The translations under genes and the position numbers were made by a program. From JARIHD01 sp963815935 (GTDB taxonomy: Bacteria; Patescibacteriota; Saccharimonadia; Saccharimonadales; UBA4665), in assembly GCA_963815935.1 (NCBI GenBank), contig CAWFIL010000002.1:420164-484163 (forward strand): a DNA stretch of 64,000 bases, given 5' to 3'. The notes below the pieces were generated by a model. It had not been told where the DNA came from. It saw only the letters and a list, made by a program, of their open reading frames with translations, and ran no database searches. Positions within the stretch are counted from its first letter, which is position 1, and every line of letters begins with the position of its first letter. Shown piece by piece: positions 14,130 through 23,288 of the stretch.

Positions 14130-16733
14130 TTAATAAGTCGTCTCTACCCATGCGCTGCCATTCCAGCGTTTGAGCGGCTTAACAACCCATGCGCTGCCAT
14201 TCCATACCTTGATGGGCTTTGCTGCCCAACTGCTGGCGAGGTATACCTTTATTTGGCCACCTACCCCACTGCTGACGATAAAGTCGGTTGCGCTCTCTGC
14301 ATTGCCTCCAAATGACGAGGTGCTACTGGAAGTCGCCCCGCTAGCGCCCCATGCTTGCCAGTGGTAACTGGTACCTAGCGATAAGCCACTTAGACCTACG
14401 GACATCACCTGGTAAATGCTTGGCGCTTTGTCTGTCCAGCTCCAACTGGCTGGCGTGGCGGTAAAGTTGAGCTCCTGGGTGTCGTTGAACCAGGTGCCCG
14501 ATACAGGCCGTCCGCAAGACACCATGAAGTAATTGCCCATCACAACACCACCGGCGCTTCGACGGGCACCAGGGGTATTGGCTGTAGCTTGTGTGGTCCA
14601 AGATGTAAACGAACTAGTGCTAGTGTAGCGGACGGTATTGTTGACTACCGACCCATCGTAACCGCCAAAGCAAACAAGGCGCTGGTTGGTGCTGTCGTAG
14701 CCCATAACCGCACCACGGATGGCTAGGCCGCCTGTTACGTTAGTATTGGTCCAGGCGCCGTTGGTGGTTGTGAGATCTAGGTAGAACAATTGCGACGAGA
14801 AGGTAGTGCCTGCCGCGTTGGTAGTGCCTGCGTGGATGTACAGGCGATTGTTGCCGCTGTCGTACGCAAAGCAAGACTGCCAGACGGCTGTGGCCCCCGT
14901 ACCAGTTGGCGAAAGTTGCGTCCAGGCCTCGCTGCCCTGGGTTAGGCTGAGCGCCCAAACGTCGCTCAAAACGGTGCCCCCTGTGGCCTGCCCACCCCAC
15001 AGCACTAAGCGTTGGTGAGCCGCATCATAGCAGCCTGCCATGAGCCAACGGGCTGTAGGGGCTGTGCCAGTCGGTGTTAGCTTGGTCGCCTGGTACATGC
15101 CGTGCATGTCGGCTTTGAGCTGCCAGACATCGTTGGTGCGCTGAGAAGACCCAGTTAGTCCACCAAAGAAAATAATACGATCATTGGCCGCATCGTACAC
15201 TGCCAGCGCACCTTCACATTGCGGGATATTGAATGGGCCTTTTGCTGCCCAACGCCATTTGTTGTTCGTTCTGTCGTAGGCCCACACTTCCGATACGTGG
15301 TCGCCGCGCGCAATGGTCGCGTCGTCGTCCATGCCGCTGTAGCCATTGATGAGCACCATTTCACCAGAGGTACTGTTATAGGTAAAGGCTGGCGCGTCGC
15401 GGGTATGGAAGTAGTCGACAATATTGAGGCTGTAGACGCTAGCGCTAGTCGACGTATCATTCAGGTCGAAGGCGTAAGTATACTTATCGGTCGAATCATA
15501 GGTGTACATCATGGACATCACCATCAGGTTGCGGCTTGTATCGACAGCACCATTGCTGCTGGAGATCGGTATGTAGCCTTGGTTGGCGGTATCGTTGCTC
15601 TTTATCTGCGTCCACGCCTCGCTGCCGCTGGTCAGTGACAGCTGGATAACGTCGTTGCGGTTGGTGGCGCTACTGCCCTGCCAGCCACCGGTAATAATGG
15701 CTCGCTGATTGACCACGTCGTAGCCGATTGAGCCGAGCTCACGACCGCCAGGTGCTGTGCCTGTCGGGGTGATCTGTGCAAATGAACCGCCGCTAATACT
15801 GTATTGCCAGACATCGTTAAGGTATGCACTGCCGCTGTAGCCGCTACTAATGACTAGTCGGTTATTGACTGAGTCATAGATCATGCAAGTGCCGGAACGA
15901 ATGCTGGGGTTGCCAGCCGTACCGTTGGCCTTGAGCGTGGTCCAGGTAATGCTGCCCGGGCTGTTGACGTTAAAGGTGCAGCGGACCAGATCGTTGTAGC
16001 GAGCCGCCCCCCAGCCCCCAAAAAGGTAGAGGTCGGTGGTATTGGAGGCGGTGCTTTTGGCCACCATGTGGAAGGTTAGATACGAGCGTACGGAGGGTGC
16101 GCTGGTCTGCGTGATGGTTGTCCATGCTTCGCTGCCTGGCGTTGTTACATCGAGTGAATGCATCTCGTTACTGTCAGAGGGGGTGGAGCCGCCCCAAATC
16201 ACCACATACGCCTTGTCGACTGATCCGGAGGTCGTACCGCGTACATAGGCCGACGCGGCTAGGTTCTTGGCGCTTGGCGGCGTACCGCTTGGCGCTAGCT
16301 TGTTCCAACGGTGGTAGGCACTGTCGGCGGTCAATTCCCATACCTCGTTGTAGCGTGTGCTACCATCGTAACCGCCAAACAGTATGAAGCGTTGGTTTTT
16401 AGCGTCGTATGTCAAGCAGCTACCACGACGGTAAGTTGGCAGATTAGAAACTTCTAAGACTCTGGATGTGCCAGCCACGGTGGCGCTGTCGGTAAAGCTG
16501 GCGCCCGTCTGTTTGGCTTCGGCTTTTAGGCTGTACGACGAGGCGGGCGTGGTGACGGCAATGTCTGCGTCCAGCCAAATACTATTGGTTATGCCGTCGC
16601 TAAACGTGCTGCCACCAATGCTTATGGGAGTGTGCTGGTCGGCACGATATTGACCACGCGCTACGACTGTCATCCCGCTGCCAAGCGTGACGCCGAAACC
16701 AGTGCTTTGATTGGCGGTAACAGTAAATGCCAT
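14130..16733 (-). CDS. Kelch-repeat protein, fibre-operon member
   Basis: The 867-residue protein is built mostly of kelch-type blades, with many repeats of the FILFGGYDG / LYLFGGWG / IIFFGGLTG kind between about residues 100 and 790. It should fold into one or two beta-propellers. The first 100 residues are a separate beta-rich domain (MAFTVTANQSTGFG...). The C-terminus has 13-residue tandem units around KVWNGSAWV and KRWNGSAWV, a design common in phage tail and surface-fibre proteins. No signal peptide or anchor is visible. It is the last gene of a leftward four-gene operon, 8 bases after its neighbour. A binding or adhesive role is inference; no enzymatic motif was recognised. Confidence 0.85.
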   Translation of the reverse strand: MAFTVTANQSTGFGVTLGSGMTVVARGQYRADQHTPISIGGSTFSDGITNSIWLDADIAVTTPASSYSLKAEAKQTGASFTDSATVAGTSRVLEVSNLPTYRRGSCLTYDAKNQRFILFGGYDGSTRYNEVWELTADSAYHRWNKLAPSGTPPSAKNLAASAYVRGTTSGSVDKAYVVIWGGSTPSDSNEMHSLDVTTPGSEAWTTITQTSAPSVRSYLTFHMVAKSTASNTTDLYLFGGWGAARYNDLVRCTFNVNSPGSITWTTLKANGTAGNPSIRSGTCMIYDSVNNRLVISSGYSGSAYLNDVWQYSISGGSFAQITPTGTAPGGRELGSIGYDVVNQRAIITGGWQGSSATNRNDVIQLSLTSGSEAWTQIKSNDTANQGYIPISSSNGAVDTSRNLMVMSMMYTYDSTDKYTYAFDLNDTSTSASVYSLNIVDYFHTRDAPAFTYNSTSGEMVLINGYSGMDDDATIARGDHVSEVWAYDRTNNKWRWAAKGPFNIPQCEGALAVYDAANDRIIFFGGLTGSSQRTNDVWQLKADMHGMYQATKLTPTGTAPTARWLMAGCYDAAHQRLVLWGGQATGGTVLSDVWALSLTQGSEAWTQLSPTGTGATAVWQSCFAYDSGNNRLYIHAGTTNAAGTTFSSQLFYLDLTTTNGAWTNTNVTGGLAIRGAVMGYDSTNQRLVCFGGYDGSVVNNTVRYTSTSSFTSWTTQATANTPGARRSAGGVVMGNYFMVSCGRPVSGTWFNDTQELNFTATPASWSWTDKAPSIYQVMSVGLSGLSLGTSYHWQAWGASGATSSSTSSFGGNAESATDFIVSSGVGGQIKVYLASSWAAKPIKVWNGSAWVVKPLKRWNGSAWVETTY
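14146..14204 (-). repeat. Tandem coding repeat at the kelch protein C-terminus
   Basis: The 20-mer acccatgcgctgccattcca occurs at 14146-14165 and again at 14185-14204, 39 bases (13 codons) apart. It encodes the repeated WNGSAWV segment. The near-identity of the DNA suggests recent duplication or gene-conversion maintenance. Confidence 0.8.
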
Positions 16734-16741
16734 TGGTCTGC

Positions 16742-18649
16742 CTAGCTCGCTACAGTATCCGTTGACCGGCCGACGTGCGTGCCATCGTTAGCTGATATAT
16801 ACATACTTTCGATGTTGTCGTACCACGTTAAACTGAACGACCCGTCGCCAGAGCGCGTAGTTGTTTTTACGGTTTCACCCGGACTTGTTGCATTTGCGTC
16901 TGAGCGGTGCAACCCGATAGTTACGGTGCCGCTAAAGCCGCCGCTGATGCTATCAGCTACGCTGTAGGTGATGGTGTGGTAGGTCATTATAATATTCAGG
17001 CCGATCCAGACACTCACCGCCGTCGACCCGTTGACGTGCACGCGCCAGCGGCGGGCGGTGGTAATATCTATACGCGTTGGGTCGGCGTCGCCGGGGAATC
17101 GCTTAAACAGCGTGCGCATTTGCGAGTACACCAAATATGCGCCAATCTCGGGGTCGGTTTGCGAGCTGTCGATGTAGGCTGCTTCCCATTCGATGCCGCC
17201 CTCGGCAGCCAGGCGTTCCACCAGCACCGTATAGCCCGAGGGTGCCACGGTACCGCTCGATTCCGCCACCAGTTGCGTGCCCAGCGCATTGATAAAGTAG
17301 TCGCTTTCCGGGATTACCGGAGCTGTTGCCGCAACCGTATAGTTGGTGGCTACGGCTGCCGTTGTTCGCTGCACCAAACCCCACTCTACGGTATGGTTGT
17401 GAGCTCCAATGCCGGCAGTCGCTACGCTTGAAGTATAATTGACGAGCCAAAAACCACATAGGTTCCAGCCAAAGTCGGCGGCATCCGACCGCCAAACATC
17501 AAAGTTAAGCGAATTCCGGCCGCGCGCCAGCGTAAACGCCGCATCGTTACGCACCATCGCCGCATTTGAGCCACAAAGTACGGTGGCTATATCGGTATAG
17601 ACCACAAACGAGCCAGTCCCAATCCGCAGGTTCAGCGTGCTAATGCTACTAATCTGCTGCCAAAACGGATAAAACGCCACACGGTTTGTCGTGATGGTGC
17701 CTGGTTCCTCGATCCATAGCTCGCGCGTGCCACGCTGGTAGTCGCTGCTGGTCGTGCCGCCCATCGGAGATGCCAGCTCCATGGGCAACATCACAGAATT
17801 CATCACGCTGGTTGTAGTAGAAGGATTGAATTCGTATGTCACCACTAAGTATGCCTGAAAATGGTTAAAGCGGTTTGTTACAGAAGTCGTAGGCTGGAAG
17901 GTCTGCGTAGCGGCCGTGCTGGGGTAGGTTGCCGTGAGGTAATACACGTAGCGGATAAATTGGTCCGAGGCCAAAGTGCCGGGCCAAGTGCCGGTGACCT
18001 CGCTCGCCGTACCCACCCGCATCGTTACCGCGCAGCTCGTGGTGTTTGTATTAAAGGCAATGTTACCCTGCATAACCAGGTAGATGTTCCGGTATGCTTT
18101 GGATGCCTCGGGTAAATACGTGTCCAGCACCGGGATTGTATCGTAGGTGGTTGCCGCGGTTGCCATGGTGCCAACCGGCGCGTTGAGCGGGATCATCACC
18201 GTCTTGATGTGTGTGGCGCTCGTGTCGTCGTAGGCGTACGTAATGTCCAACGTCACGCACACGTTGATGAGCGTCGTGGGCGTGCCGGCCGAGGTAATCT
18301 GTGCCTGAAAATCGCAGGTCATGGAGGTCCCTGACCAGTTGGCCGTAAAATGACTGGTAAAATCTGCCGTCAGCCACGGCGACGTATTCTCGCCCGAGTT
18401 GGTGAGTGCGTTTGCATTGGCAATCGAGGTATAGGCAGCCGCGCCTAGCCGCAGGTTGAGTGCGTTGCCCGTGAGGTTCCCGGCCGTCGTTGCCGAGTCA
18501 CTAAACGTTACATGAGCCACGACGCTGCGGAACGTCATGCCTGACTCCGGCAAATACACCGTGATTTGCGTCAGGTTCGTCAGCGTACCGCTAGTAAGCG
18601 ATGCCAGCACCGGAAACGCATATTTAACTGTTTTTAGGCGTGTTGCCAT
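16742..18649 (-). CDS. Large beta-rich hypothetical protein, fibre-operon member
   Basis: The 635-residue protein belongs to no family I can name. It is Thr/Ser/Ala-rich, has no signal peptide or membrane span, and contains two loosely repeated beta-sandwich segments (each with VMIPLNAP or VMLPMELA followed by a long strand-rich block). The last 100 residues resemble an Ig or tail-fibre module (SGGFSGTVTIGLHRSDAN). It is translated 10 bases after the fibre-like gene 18660-20489 and precedes the kelch gene by 8 bases. The style is that of virion or fibre structural proteins, but no phage head or tail machinery is nearby. Confidence 0.75.
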   Translation of the reverse strand: MATRLKTVKYAFPVLASLTSGTLTNLTQITVYLPESGMTFRSVVAHVTFSDSATTAGNLTGNALNLRLGAAAYTSIANANALTNSGENTSPWLTADFTSHFTANWSGTSMTCDFQAQITSAGTPTTLINVCVTLDITYAYDDTSATHIKTVMIPLNAPVGTMATAATTYDTIPVLDTYLPEASKAYRNIYLVMQGNIAFNTNTTSCAVTMRVGTASEVTGTWPGTLASDQFIRYVYYLTATYPSTAATQTFQPTTSVTNRFNHFQAYLVVTYEFNPSTTTSVMNSVMLPMELASPMGGTTSSDYQRGTRELWIEEPGTITTNRVAFYPFWQQISSISTLNLRIGTGSFVVYTDIATVLCGSNAAMVRNDAAFTLARGRNSLNFDVWRSDAADFGWNLCGFWLVNYTSSVATAGIGAHNHTVEWGLVQRTTAAVATNYTVAATAPVIPESDYFINALGTQLVAESSGTVAPSGYTVLVERLAAEGGIEWEAAYIDSSQTDPEIGAYLVYSQMRTLFKRFPGDADPTRIDITTARRWRVHVNGSTAVSVWIGLNIIMTYHTITYSVADSISGGFSGTVTIGLHRSDANATSPGETVKTTTRSGDGSFSLTWYDNIESMYISANDGTHVGRSTDTVAS

Positions 18650-18659
18650 AATGGTCTCC

Positions 18660-20489
18660 TTAGTTTGTGTCTACCCATAAGTCGCCCACGGACGGGCTGG
18701 CGGGCGCAGTTGTACCAACGGCTATCGACGCAAAGCCGGTGGCTTGGGGTACCGACAAGCTGGTGCGCGCCCCTGCCGCATCGGTGGCATTGGTGCCGCC
18801 CCGGTTGAGCGGTAGCGTCCCCGAGGTCAGGTCGGCTGTCGATAACGTTGGGCTGGACACCAGCCCAAGCGTGCTGAGGGCGGTTAGTGCCGCCCCGGTG
18901 GGCTGTACAACCGGCGTGGCGTTGTAGAAGCCAAGTTTTTGGGTGGGTGCGGTGCCGATTTTGGTGCCTGTAGTTGTACCTACGGCCAAGTTGGCGGCGT
19001 CGGCAAGCGTGACCGAACCGGCGTTGCTGACGGTAAATTTACTGTTGCCTCCAACTTTGGCGTCGATGAGGGTTTTTGCCCCCGACCCAGTCGAACTCTC
19101 TGTGGGGTTAATTTGCAACACAGTATATGCGGCGGCTCCTGATTGGGCAATGGTTGGGGCTAGGTTGACGGTCGTGTTGGTGCCGCTTGATGCCTGCCAG
19201 GTCGGGGCTACGCCTATCCCGACGGCGCTAGCGGTCGAGTCGACCTTGCTAGCCAAGGCCTGTATGTAGCCCGATGTCGACGCCAGGTTACTGAGCGAGA
19301 GACCTGTCCCGCTTGCGGTAGTAAGGGCAATGTCGCGGCCGGTCCCCGCTCCTCCTTGTTGGGTGGCAAGCGTGAGGACGTTCGACGACCACGATAGCAG
19401 CCCCCGTTCGTAATTAGTCGTCTGGTCGGGGGTGTTGTACAACGCTGCCCCGGTCGCCGAGTACGGCAGCGTGAGCGTATGAGTTGGGTCTGCCCCGCCG
19501 ATGAGCACGCCCGTTTCGTTGATGCGTATACGTTCGCCTGCGTCAGGCTGTCCCGATGCGGTTGTAAAGATAGCATAGCTAGAGCCATGCGCCGTGGCGG
19601 TAAAGTTTTCTTGAGCCTTGACGATCACGTAGGCGCCACGCCCATAGGCTGTCCCGTCCCATGCCTTAAAGGAGTGATAGCCTATTTCGCCGCCGGATAG
19701 TACAGCGCCGTTTATATCGCCGCTATTGCCACGCTTTTGGACGATGAGACCATTACTCCAATTGTCGGCGCTCTGGAATGACTCAGTAACAATGCCGGTG
19801 TTTAGGCCAGCAAACTGTGGTGTTGACCCGGTATCGATATCCTGTGGAAGTGATAGTGTCGGGTCACCCGCAACGCCGTCCCCATTAGTTACGGTGATCT
19901 GGTTCGCGCCACTGCCGGTAATAGTGCGAGCTGTCGTGGTATTGGCCGCGGTACGCGCGACGAGGCCATTCGCTCCAGGGTCTCCCAGCCCACCAGAGGT
20001 GCTGTTGATGGTTACGTCAACCTTTTCGTTGGTGGCGTCATCTGTGGCTGTGATGGTGATATTGGTGCCAGGAATGAAGTTAACCTGCCGTCTCGAACCT
20101 GTTGCAGTACCGCTCTTGGCGACGCCTACGCGAGCTGTGGCATCCAGATTGCCAGTTAATGCATCGGCACCGCCGCTACTATGCGTTACGCCGTGCGTTA
20201 CGCCTGCCGAAACTTGTACCCAGCTGCTGCCGGTGGATTGGTAGAGTGTACCGCCATTATTATCGGTAGCCAGGTAATACAAGCCACTATTGGTGCTAGC
20301 TGCCGCCGGCCTAGAGGCGTAGGTGCCACGAAGCAACAGGCCTCCTCCCAGTGAGGGTAGATTTGCCTGAGTTGCACCTACGGTGCCACTATTTAGTGTA
20401 CCGTCGCTGGCATGAGAAACCTGGAGGTACGTATTAAGAATAGTCCCCCAGTTTCCTGCGTCTCCGCCAACGATAGGTAATCTAGCCAT
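18660..20489 (-). CDS. Tail-fibre-like protein with RLPxxG N-terminal module
   Basis: The 609-residue protein starts MARLPIVGGDAGNWGTILN, an N-terminal module also found at the start of the proteins at 27526 and 38941. It continues with phage-fibre-style segments: VTHGVTHSSGGADALTG, a DATARVGVAKSGTATG stretch, glycine and threonine-rich beta repeats, LPLNRGGTNATDAAGARTSL and a PxSPSVGDLWVDTN C-terminus. All are typical of trimeric tail or surface fibres. No signal peptide is seen. Its start overlaps the stop of the 82-residue gene (TAATG), so the two are coupled. Fibre function is inferred from domain style; whether it belongs to a virus remnant or a cellular appendage is open. Confidence 0.8.
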   Translation of the reverse strand: MARLPIVGGDAGNWGTILNTYLQVSHASDGTLNSGTVGATQANLPSLGGGLLLRGTYASRPAAASTNSGLYYLATDNNGGTLYQSTGSSWVQVSAGVTHGVTHSSGGADALTGNLDATARVGVAKSGTATGSRRQVNFIPGTNITITATDDATNEKVDVTINSTSGGLGDPGANGLVARTAANTTTARTITGSGANQITVTNGDGVAGDPTLSLPQDIDTGSTPQFAGLNTGIVTESFQSADNWSNGLIVQKRGNSGDINGAVLSGGEIGYHSFKAWDGTAYGRGAYVIVKAQENFTATAHGSSYAIFTTASGQPDAGERIRINETGVLIGGADPTHTLTLPYSATGAALYNTPDQTTNYERGLLSWSSNVLTLATQQGGAGTGRDIALTTASGTGLSLSNLASTSGYIQALASKVDSTASAVGIGVAPTWQASSGTNTTVNLAPTIAQSGAAAYTVLQINPTESSTGSGAKTLIDAKVGGNSKFTVSNAGSVTLADAANLAVGTTTGTKIGTAPTQKLGFYNATPVVQPTGAALTALSTLGLVSSPTLSTADLTSGTLPLNRGGTNATDAAGARTSLSVPQATGFASIAVGTTAPASPSVGDLWVDTN

Positions 20490-20737
20490 TATCCAAAGAC
20501 ATCCTCGCTATTGTACCCCTTAGACTTTTCGCCTGGCGGCTGTTCGGTATGACCGTATTCTTTCTCACCAAATACGCCCCGGTCGCTTGTGGCCAGATCA
20601 TCAGGTGTATTTACCGTTTGCAAAAAACGGAATAAGCTCATTAGACCCAAGAAGCTACCGCTTACAAGGGCCAAGAATTGTTTTCGGGTCATCTCTCGCT
20701 TGGATAACTCGGAAATAAGCCGCCTTAGGTCGCTCAT
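20489..20737 (-). CDS. Small TAT-like or anchor protein heading the fibre operon
   Basis: The 82-residue protein has a basic N-terminus (SKREMTRKQFLALVSG) followed by one hydrophobic stretch (FLALVSGSFLGLMSLFRFL) and a charged, soluble tail. The TRKQFL sequence before a hydrophobic helix resembles a twin-arginine signal with an R-K pair. The family is unknown. It is first in the operon, translationally coupled to the fibre-like gene, and preceded by a good GGGGAGG ribosome site. It may recruit or anchor the fibre proteins, which themselves lack export signals. This role is inference. Confidence 0.72.
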   Translation of the reverse strand: MSDLRRLISELSKREMTRKQFLALVSGSFLGLMSLFRFLQTVNTPDDLATSDRGVFGEKEYGHTEQPPGEKSKGYNSEDVFG

Positions 20738-20762
20738 TATACCTCCCCTAACGCTTATATAT

Positions 20763-20806
20763 AGTATACCTATAAGGTGTTAAGCACTAGTGTGACCGCA
20801 CTCATA
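20763..20806 (-). promoter_or_regulatory. Promoter of the fibre operon with CRP/FNR-like site near -42
   Basis: On the minus strand a TATACT -10 box lies at 20763-20768 without a good -35. The palindrome-like TGTGACCGCACTCATA at 20791-20806 is centred about 42 bases upstream of the predicted start, the position of class II activator sites. It differs at two positions from the site at 23957. The site is also enclosed by a 9-base inverted repeat (TAAGCACTA 20781-20789 and TAGTGCTTA 20808-20816). Confidence 0.55.
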
Positions 20807-20813
20807 TTAGTGC

Positions 20814-21437
20814 TTAATTTGTGACCGCCGTGTAGGTGACGGTGGTAGTGTATGTCCCGGATGGGACATTGGAGTCTGCGCATACGCCGTACCACACTGT
20901 TGTGTCGACTGCGGGGTTAGCTGGCCCTGCCGCGGAGGCTACCTGAGTGGCTGTCTGGTTGCTGGCCGGGACGCCAGCAAAGCTAACGCTCGGAATGCTA
21001 CCACTGATCTGTGCAGTTGTTGGGCCTGCCCCAAAACCGCCAAGCCCATCGACACGATAACCCCAGGTATTCATAGCAAGCGTTAAGGGTGATGCCTCGG
21101 TGCCGCTGGAGGGGCTGATGCTGTCGCTGCCGCTCACCATGGCGTTGTTGGTTGTACTGGTGGTCATAGTCAGGCTATAGCCAGTAGTGCTGTCGGTTAG
21201 CACCGAGGCTGTGTCGCTCTGGACGGTGCATGTACCAGTTGGTGTTGGTGCAACATTCACGGCCGTACTGCCGCCGCTTGTAAGTGTAATGGTGCACGAG
21301 CCATAGTCGCACCCACCATAAGCTCCACTACCGTAGGTTGCCGAATCAGACGTATCGGCATATACGAAGCCGCCGATACTGGCAATTGCCAGAACGAGGC
21401 CAATGAGCATCGCGGTAGTGGTAAGAAGACGTTTCAT
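20814..21437 (-). CDS. Secreted WxL-like surface protein, copy B
   Basis: The start is the ATG at 21437, which overlaps the upstream stop (ATGA) and gives a clean signal peptide MKRLLTTTAMLIGLVLAIAS ending at a VYA/DT site. The mature protein of about 180 residues is Ser/Thr-rich and beta-stranded. Blocks TTGYSLTM, NTWGYRVDGLGGFGAGP, FAGVPAS and SGTYTTTVTYTA are shared with the gene at 23289-23903. The GYSL block and the terminal GTYTxTVTYTA strand resemble the two halves of the WxL cell-wall-binding domain with Trp replaced by Tyr. It closes a four-gene surface operon with a DUF916-like partner. Wall association is inference. Confidence 0.8.
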   Translation of the reverse strand: MKRLLTTTAMLIGLVLAIASIGGFVYADTSDSATYGSGAYGGCDYGSCTITLTSGGSTAVNVAPTPTGTCTVQSDTASVLTDSTTGYSLTMTTSTTNNAMVSGSDSISPSSGTEASPLTLAMNTWGYRVDGLGGFGAGPTTAQISGSIPSVSFAGVPASNQTATQVASAAGPANPAVDTTVWYGVCADSNVPSGTYTTTVTYTAVTN

Positions 21438-22381
21438 CGTTTTTTTATCCCCTGACGTAGTAGGCGTACACGCAGTGTACCAAATGCCATGAGTAGCGCA
21501 CCCCCGGTTGCTATAGCGGCGAGTGAGAAGTTTCGTATGCCCCAACCTTGTTTTGGCAAAACGGTGTGTGGTGTGGTGGTTGCTTCGGTGAACGTAATAG
21601 TCACCGTTAGAGAGGTTGCCGTCTTGCCATTGTAGGTAGACTGGACTTTGACTTGGTTGTCGCCATTTTTAAGCTGTACGAGCGCTGCGTACGTGCCATC
21701 CTCGCTAGCGATAACCGTCGCAACTATTACCCCATTAACATAGACATTCACGGTGCTGTTGGCACGCGCTGTGCCTTTGACCCAGTAGCGGCTGTTACTG
21801 GTTGTTGTCTGTAGAGTTTGCGTAGTGCCGGAACTAAGCCCGCCGCCCAGGTCGATGGTTGGCTGTATTTCGTCTATAAGGCTAGCCTCTGTGTTGTCGG
21901 TACTGCTGGCGCTGGCCGGTGCGGGCGCCGTAGGCGCTAAGGTGTCAACAATGGGCGGGCTTTGTAATATCGGGCTAGGCGGGCCGGGCGGTTGGGCGAC
22001 CAATGAGCGTATCACCTGGACGGGTGAGGACTCTTTGATGGTGCCGCAGCTGTTTGTTTCGCGCGACTTAAGGCTATTGGAGCCTGTATGCAGGGGTATT
22101 TCGAGCGCGTATGACCCGTCGCTAGTAGCAACGGCAACGCCTATGCCTGTCGAACCTTCTAGAATGGTGACTGCCATTCCTGGTTCGCCCGTGCCGACGA
22201 CATGTATCGAACTTTCCTGAGTTTGCGTGTTGTCCGCTGGCGCTGTTAACGTTGGCCCGGCAAATGTAGTGCATATTTTACTTTGCACGCTGGTGTCTGC
22301 GTAGGCTGCAGAAGCAAAGGCAACCGCAATCCCTGTCGCCGCAACGAGCAATGCCGGTGCTCTACTTTTTGGACGCCACAC
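21434..22381 (-). CDS. Membrane-anchored protein with two Ig-like repeats
   Basis: The protein of about 315 residues has a signal peptide (ALLVAATGIAVAFASAAYA), two bacterial Ig-like modules and a C-terminal membrane span followed by RLLRQGIKKR. Each module has the HVVGTGEPGMAVTI or WVKGTARANSTVNV pattern, with a GSYALEIPL or GTYAALVQL strand. A Pro/Ala-rich linker separates the modules. The start is uncertain: GTG 22381 is given, a TTG at 22396 is also in frame. Both overlap the end of the DUF916-like gene, and the stop overlaps the next start. It fits as the anchored member of a WxL-like complex. Confidence 0.78.
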   Translation of the reverse strand: MWRPKSRAPALLVAATGIAVAFASAAYADTSVQSKICTTFAGPTLTAPADNTQTQESSIHVVGTGEPGMAVTILEGSTGIGVAVATSDGSYALEIPLHTGSNSLKSRETNSCGTIKESSPVQVIRSLVAQPPGPPSPILQSPPIVDTLAPTAPAPASASSTDNTEASLIDEIQPTIDLGGGLSSGTTQTLQTTTSNSRYWVKGTARANSTVNVYVNGVIVATVIASEDGTYAALVQLKNGDNQVKVQSTYNGKTATSLTVTITFTEATTTPHTVLPKQGWGIRNFSLAAIATGGALLMAFGTLRVRLLRQGIKKR

Positions 22382-23264
22382 GTTTTCTGCCCACAAAAAT
22401 CATGACCGCAGTAAAGGAAAACAGCAGCCCTACGGTTAGTATGCGCATGCCTGTGCTGGCGATAAATACATACTTCGTTGGCAGCGGCTCAGTTTTGCCA
22501 AGATATGTAACGGTTCCGCCTACCTTGAAGAGCCCAAAGGTTGAACCGTTTTCCCATGCCACGGGTATATCGCGAAGTTTTTGGGGTAGAATTTTAGGCT
22601 GTCGAGTGAAGGTAAACTTGGGGCCGCCAAACAGGTCGCTAACAGTGACCTTGACGTCGGACTGGAAGTGCACCGATCCGCTGTTAGCTATCTTTACGGT
22701 TGCCGTGAACGGTGAGCGTTGCAACCATGGTACGCTCCATGTATCAATGTTACCGCGCTCGACGGCGTTGCCTGCCACTCTGATGTATAGGACGGTGCCG
22801 ACGCGCTTGCGAGTTACAACACCGCTAATGCCCTTGTCTTCTGTCTCGGCGAAGACGGTGGCGTAGTAGCTGCCGGGGTTAGTTCCCTTGGGAACGCTTA
22901 CCGTGAAAGGGATGGTGTCTTGCGCGCCTATCTTCAGAACTCCGCCGGTGTTTTTGAACGTAAACCACTTGGTTATGTCGGTAGCGCCTTTGATTGGTGA
23001 GAAATATGGCTTGTATTCTTCGCCCGACACACTGTAGGGTGTGGCGTACACGTGGTACGAGATGTCGAGCTCGCCTTGGTTGATAACCAAAATCTGATCA
23101 TTGTAGCTGCTGCCGGGTGCTATTTCTTTGTCGATTGAAGTCGGCGAAATAGTCAGCCCACCTGATGCAGCGTGTACGGGCACTGCTCCGAGCCCACAGA
23201 CAAGCATCAAAAATAATGCAAGTAACAGCTTGCATTGTGTCAGTACGTTCTTTTGTATGGACAT
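22362..23264 (-). CDS. DUF916-like WxL-partner surface protein
   Basis: The 300-residue protein has a signal peptide (LLLALFLMLVCGLGAVPVHA), a first beta-sandwich typical of the DUF916 family (GLTISPTSIDKEIAPGSSYN, then a second NTGGVLKIGAQDTIPFTVSVP strand set), and a second domain. A C-terminal membrane span (GMRILTVGLLFSFTAVMIFV) is followed by a basic tail. In Firmicutes, DUF916/DUF3324 proteins are encoded with WxL proteins and hold them at the wall. Here it is flanked by two WxL-like paralogs and an Ig-repeat anchored protein, so the same architecture seems present. The domain call is from pattern recognition, not from a database search. Confidence 0.78.
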   Translation of the reverse strand: MSIQKNVLTQCKLLLALFLMLVCGLGAVPVHAASGGLTISPTSIDKEIAPGSSYNDQILVINQGELDISYHVYATPYSVSGEEYKPYFSPIKGATDITKWFTFKNTGGVLKIGAQDTIPFTVSVPKGTNPGSYYATVFAETEDKGISGVVTRKRVGTVLYIRVAGNAVERGNIDTWSVPWLQRSPFTATVKIANSGSVHFQSDVKVTVSDLFGGPKFTFTRQPKILPQKLRDIPVAWENGSTFGLFKVGGTVTYLGKTEPLPTKYVFIASTGMRILTVGLLFSFTAVMIFVGRKRVASKK

Positions 23265-23288
23265 GAGTATACTCCAGTGCCCACCCGG

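Noticed and set aside
14130..20737. A prophage
   Set aside because: Only fibre-like proteins are present; no capsid, portal, terminase, integrase or lysis gene and no att-like repeats were found.
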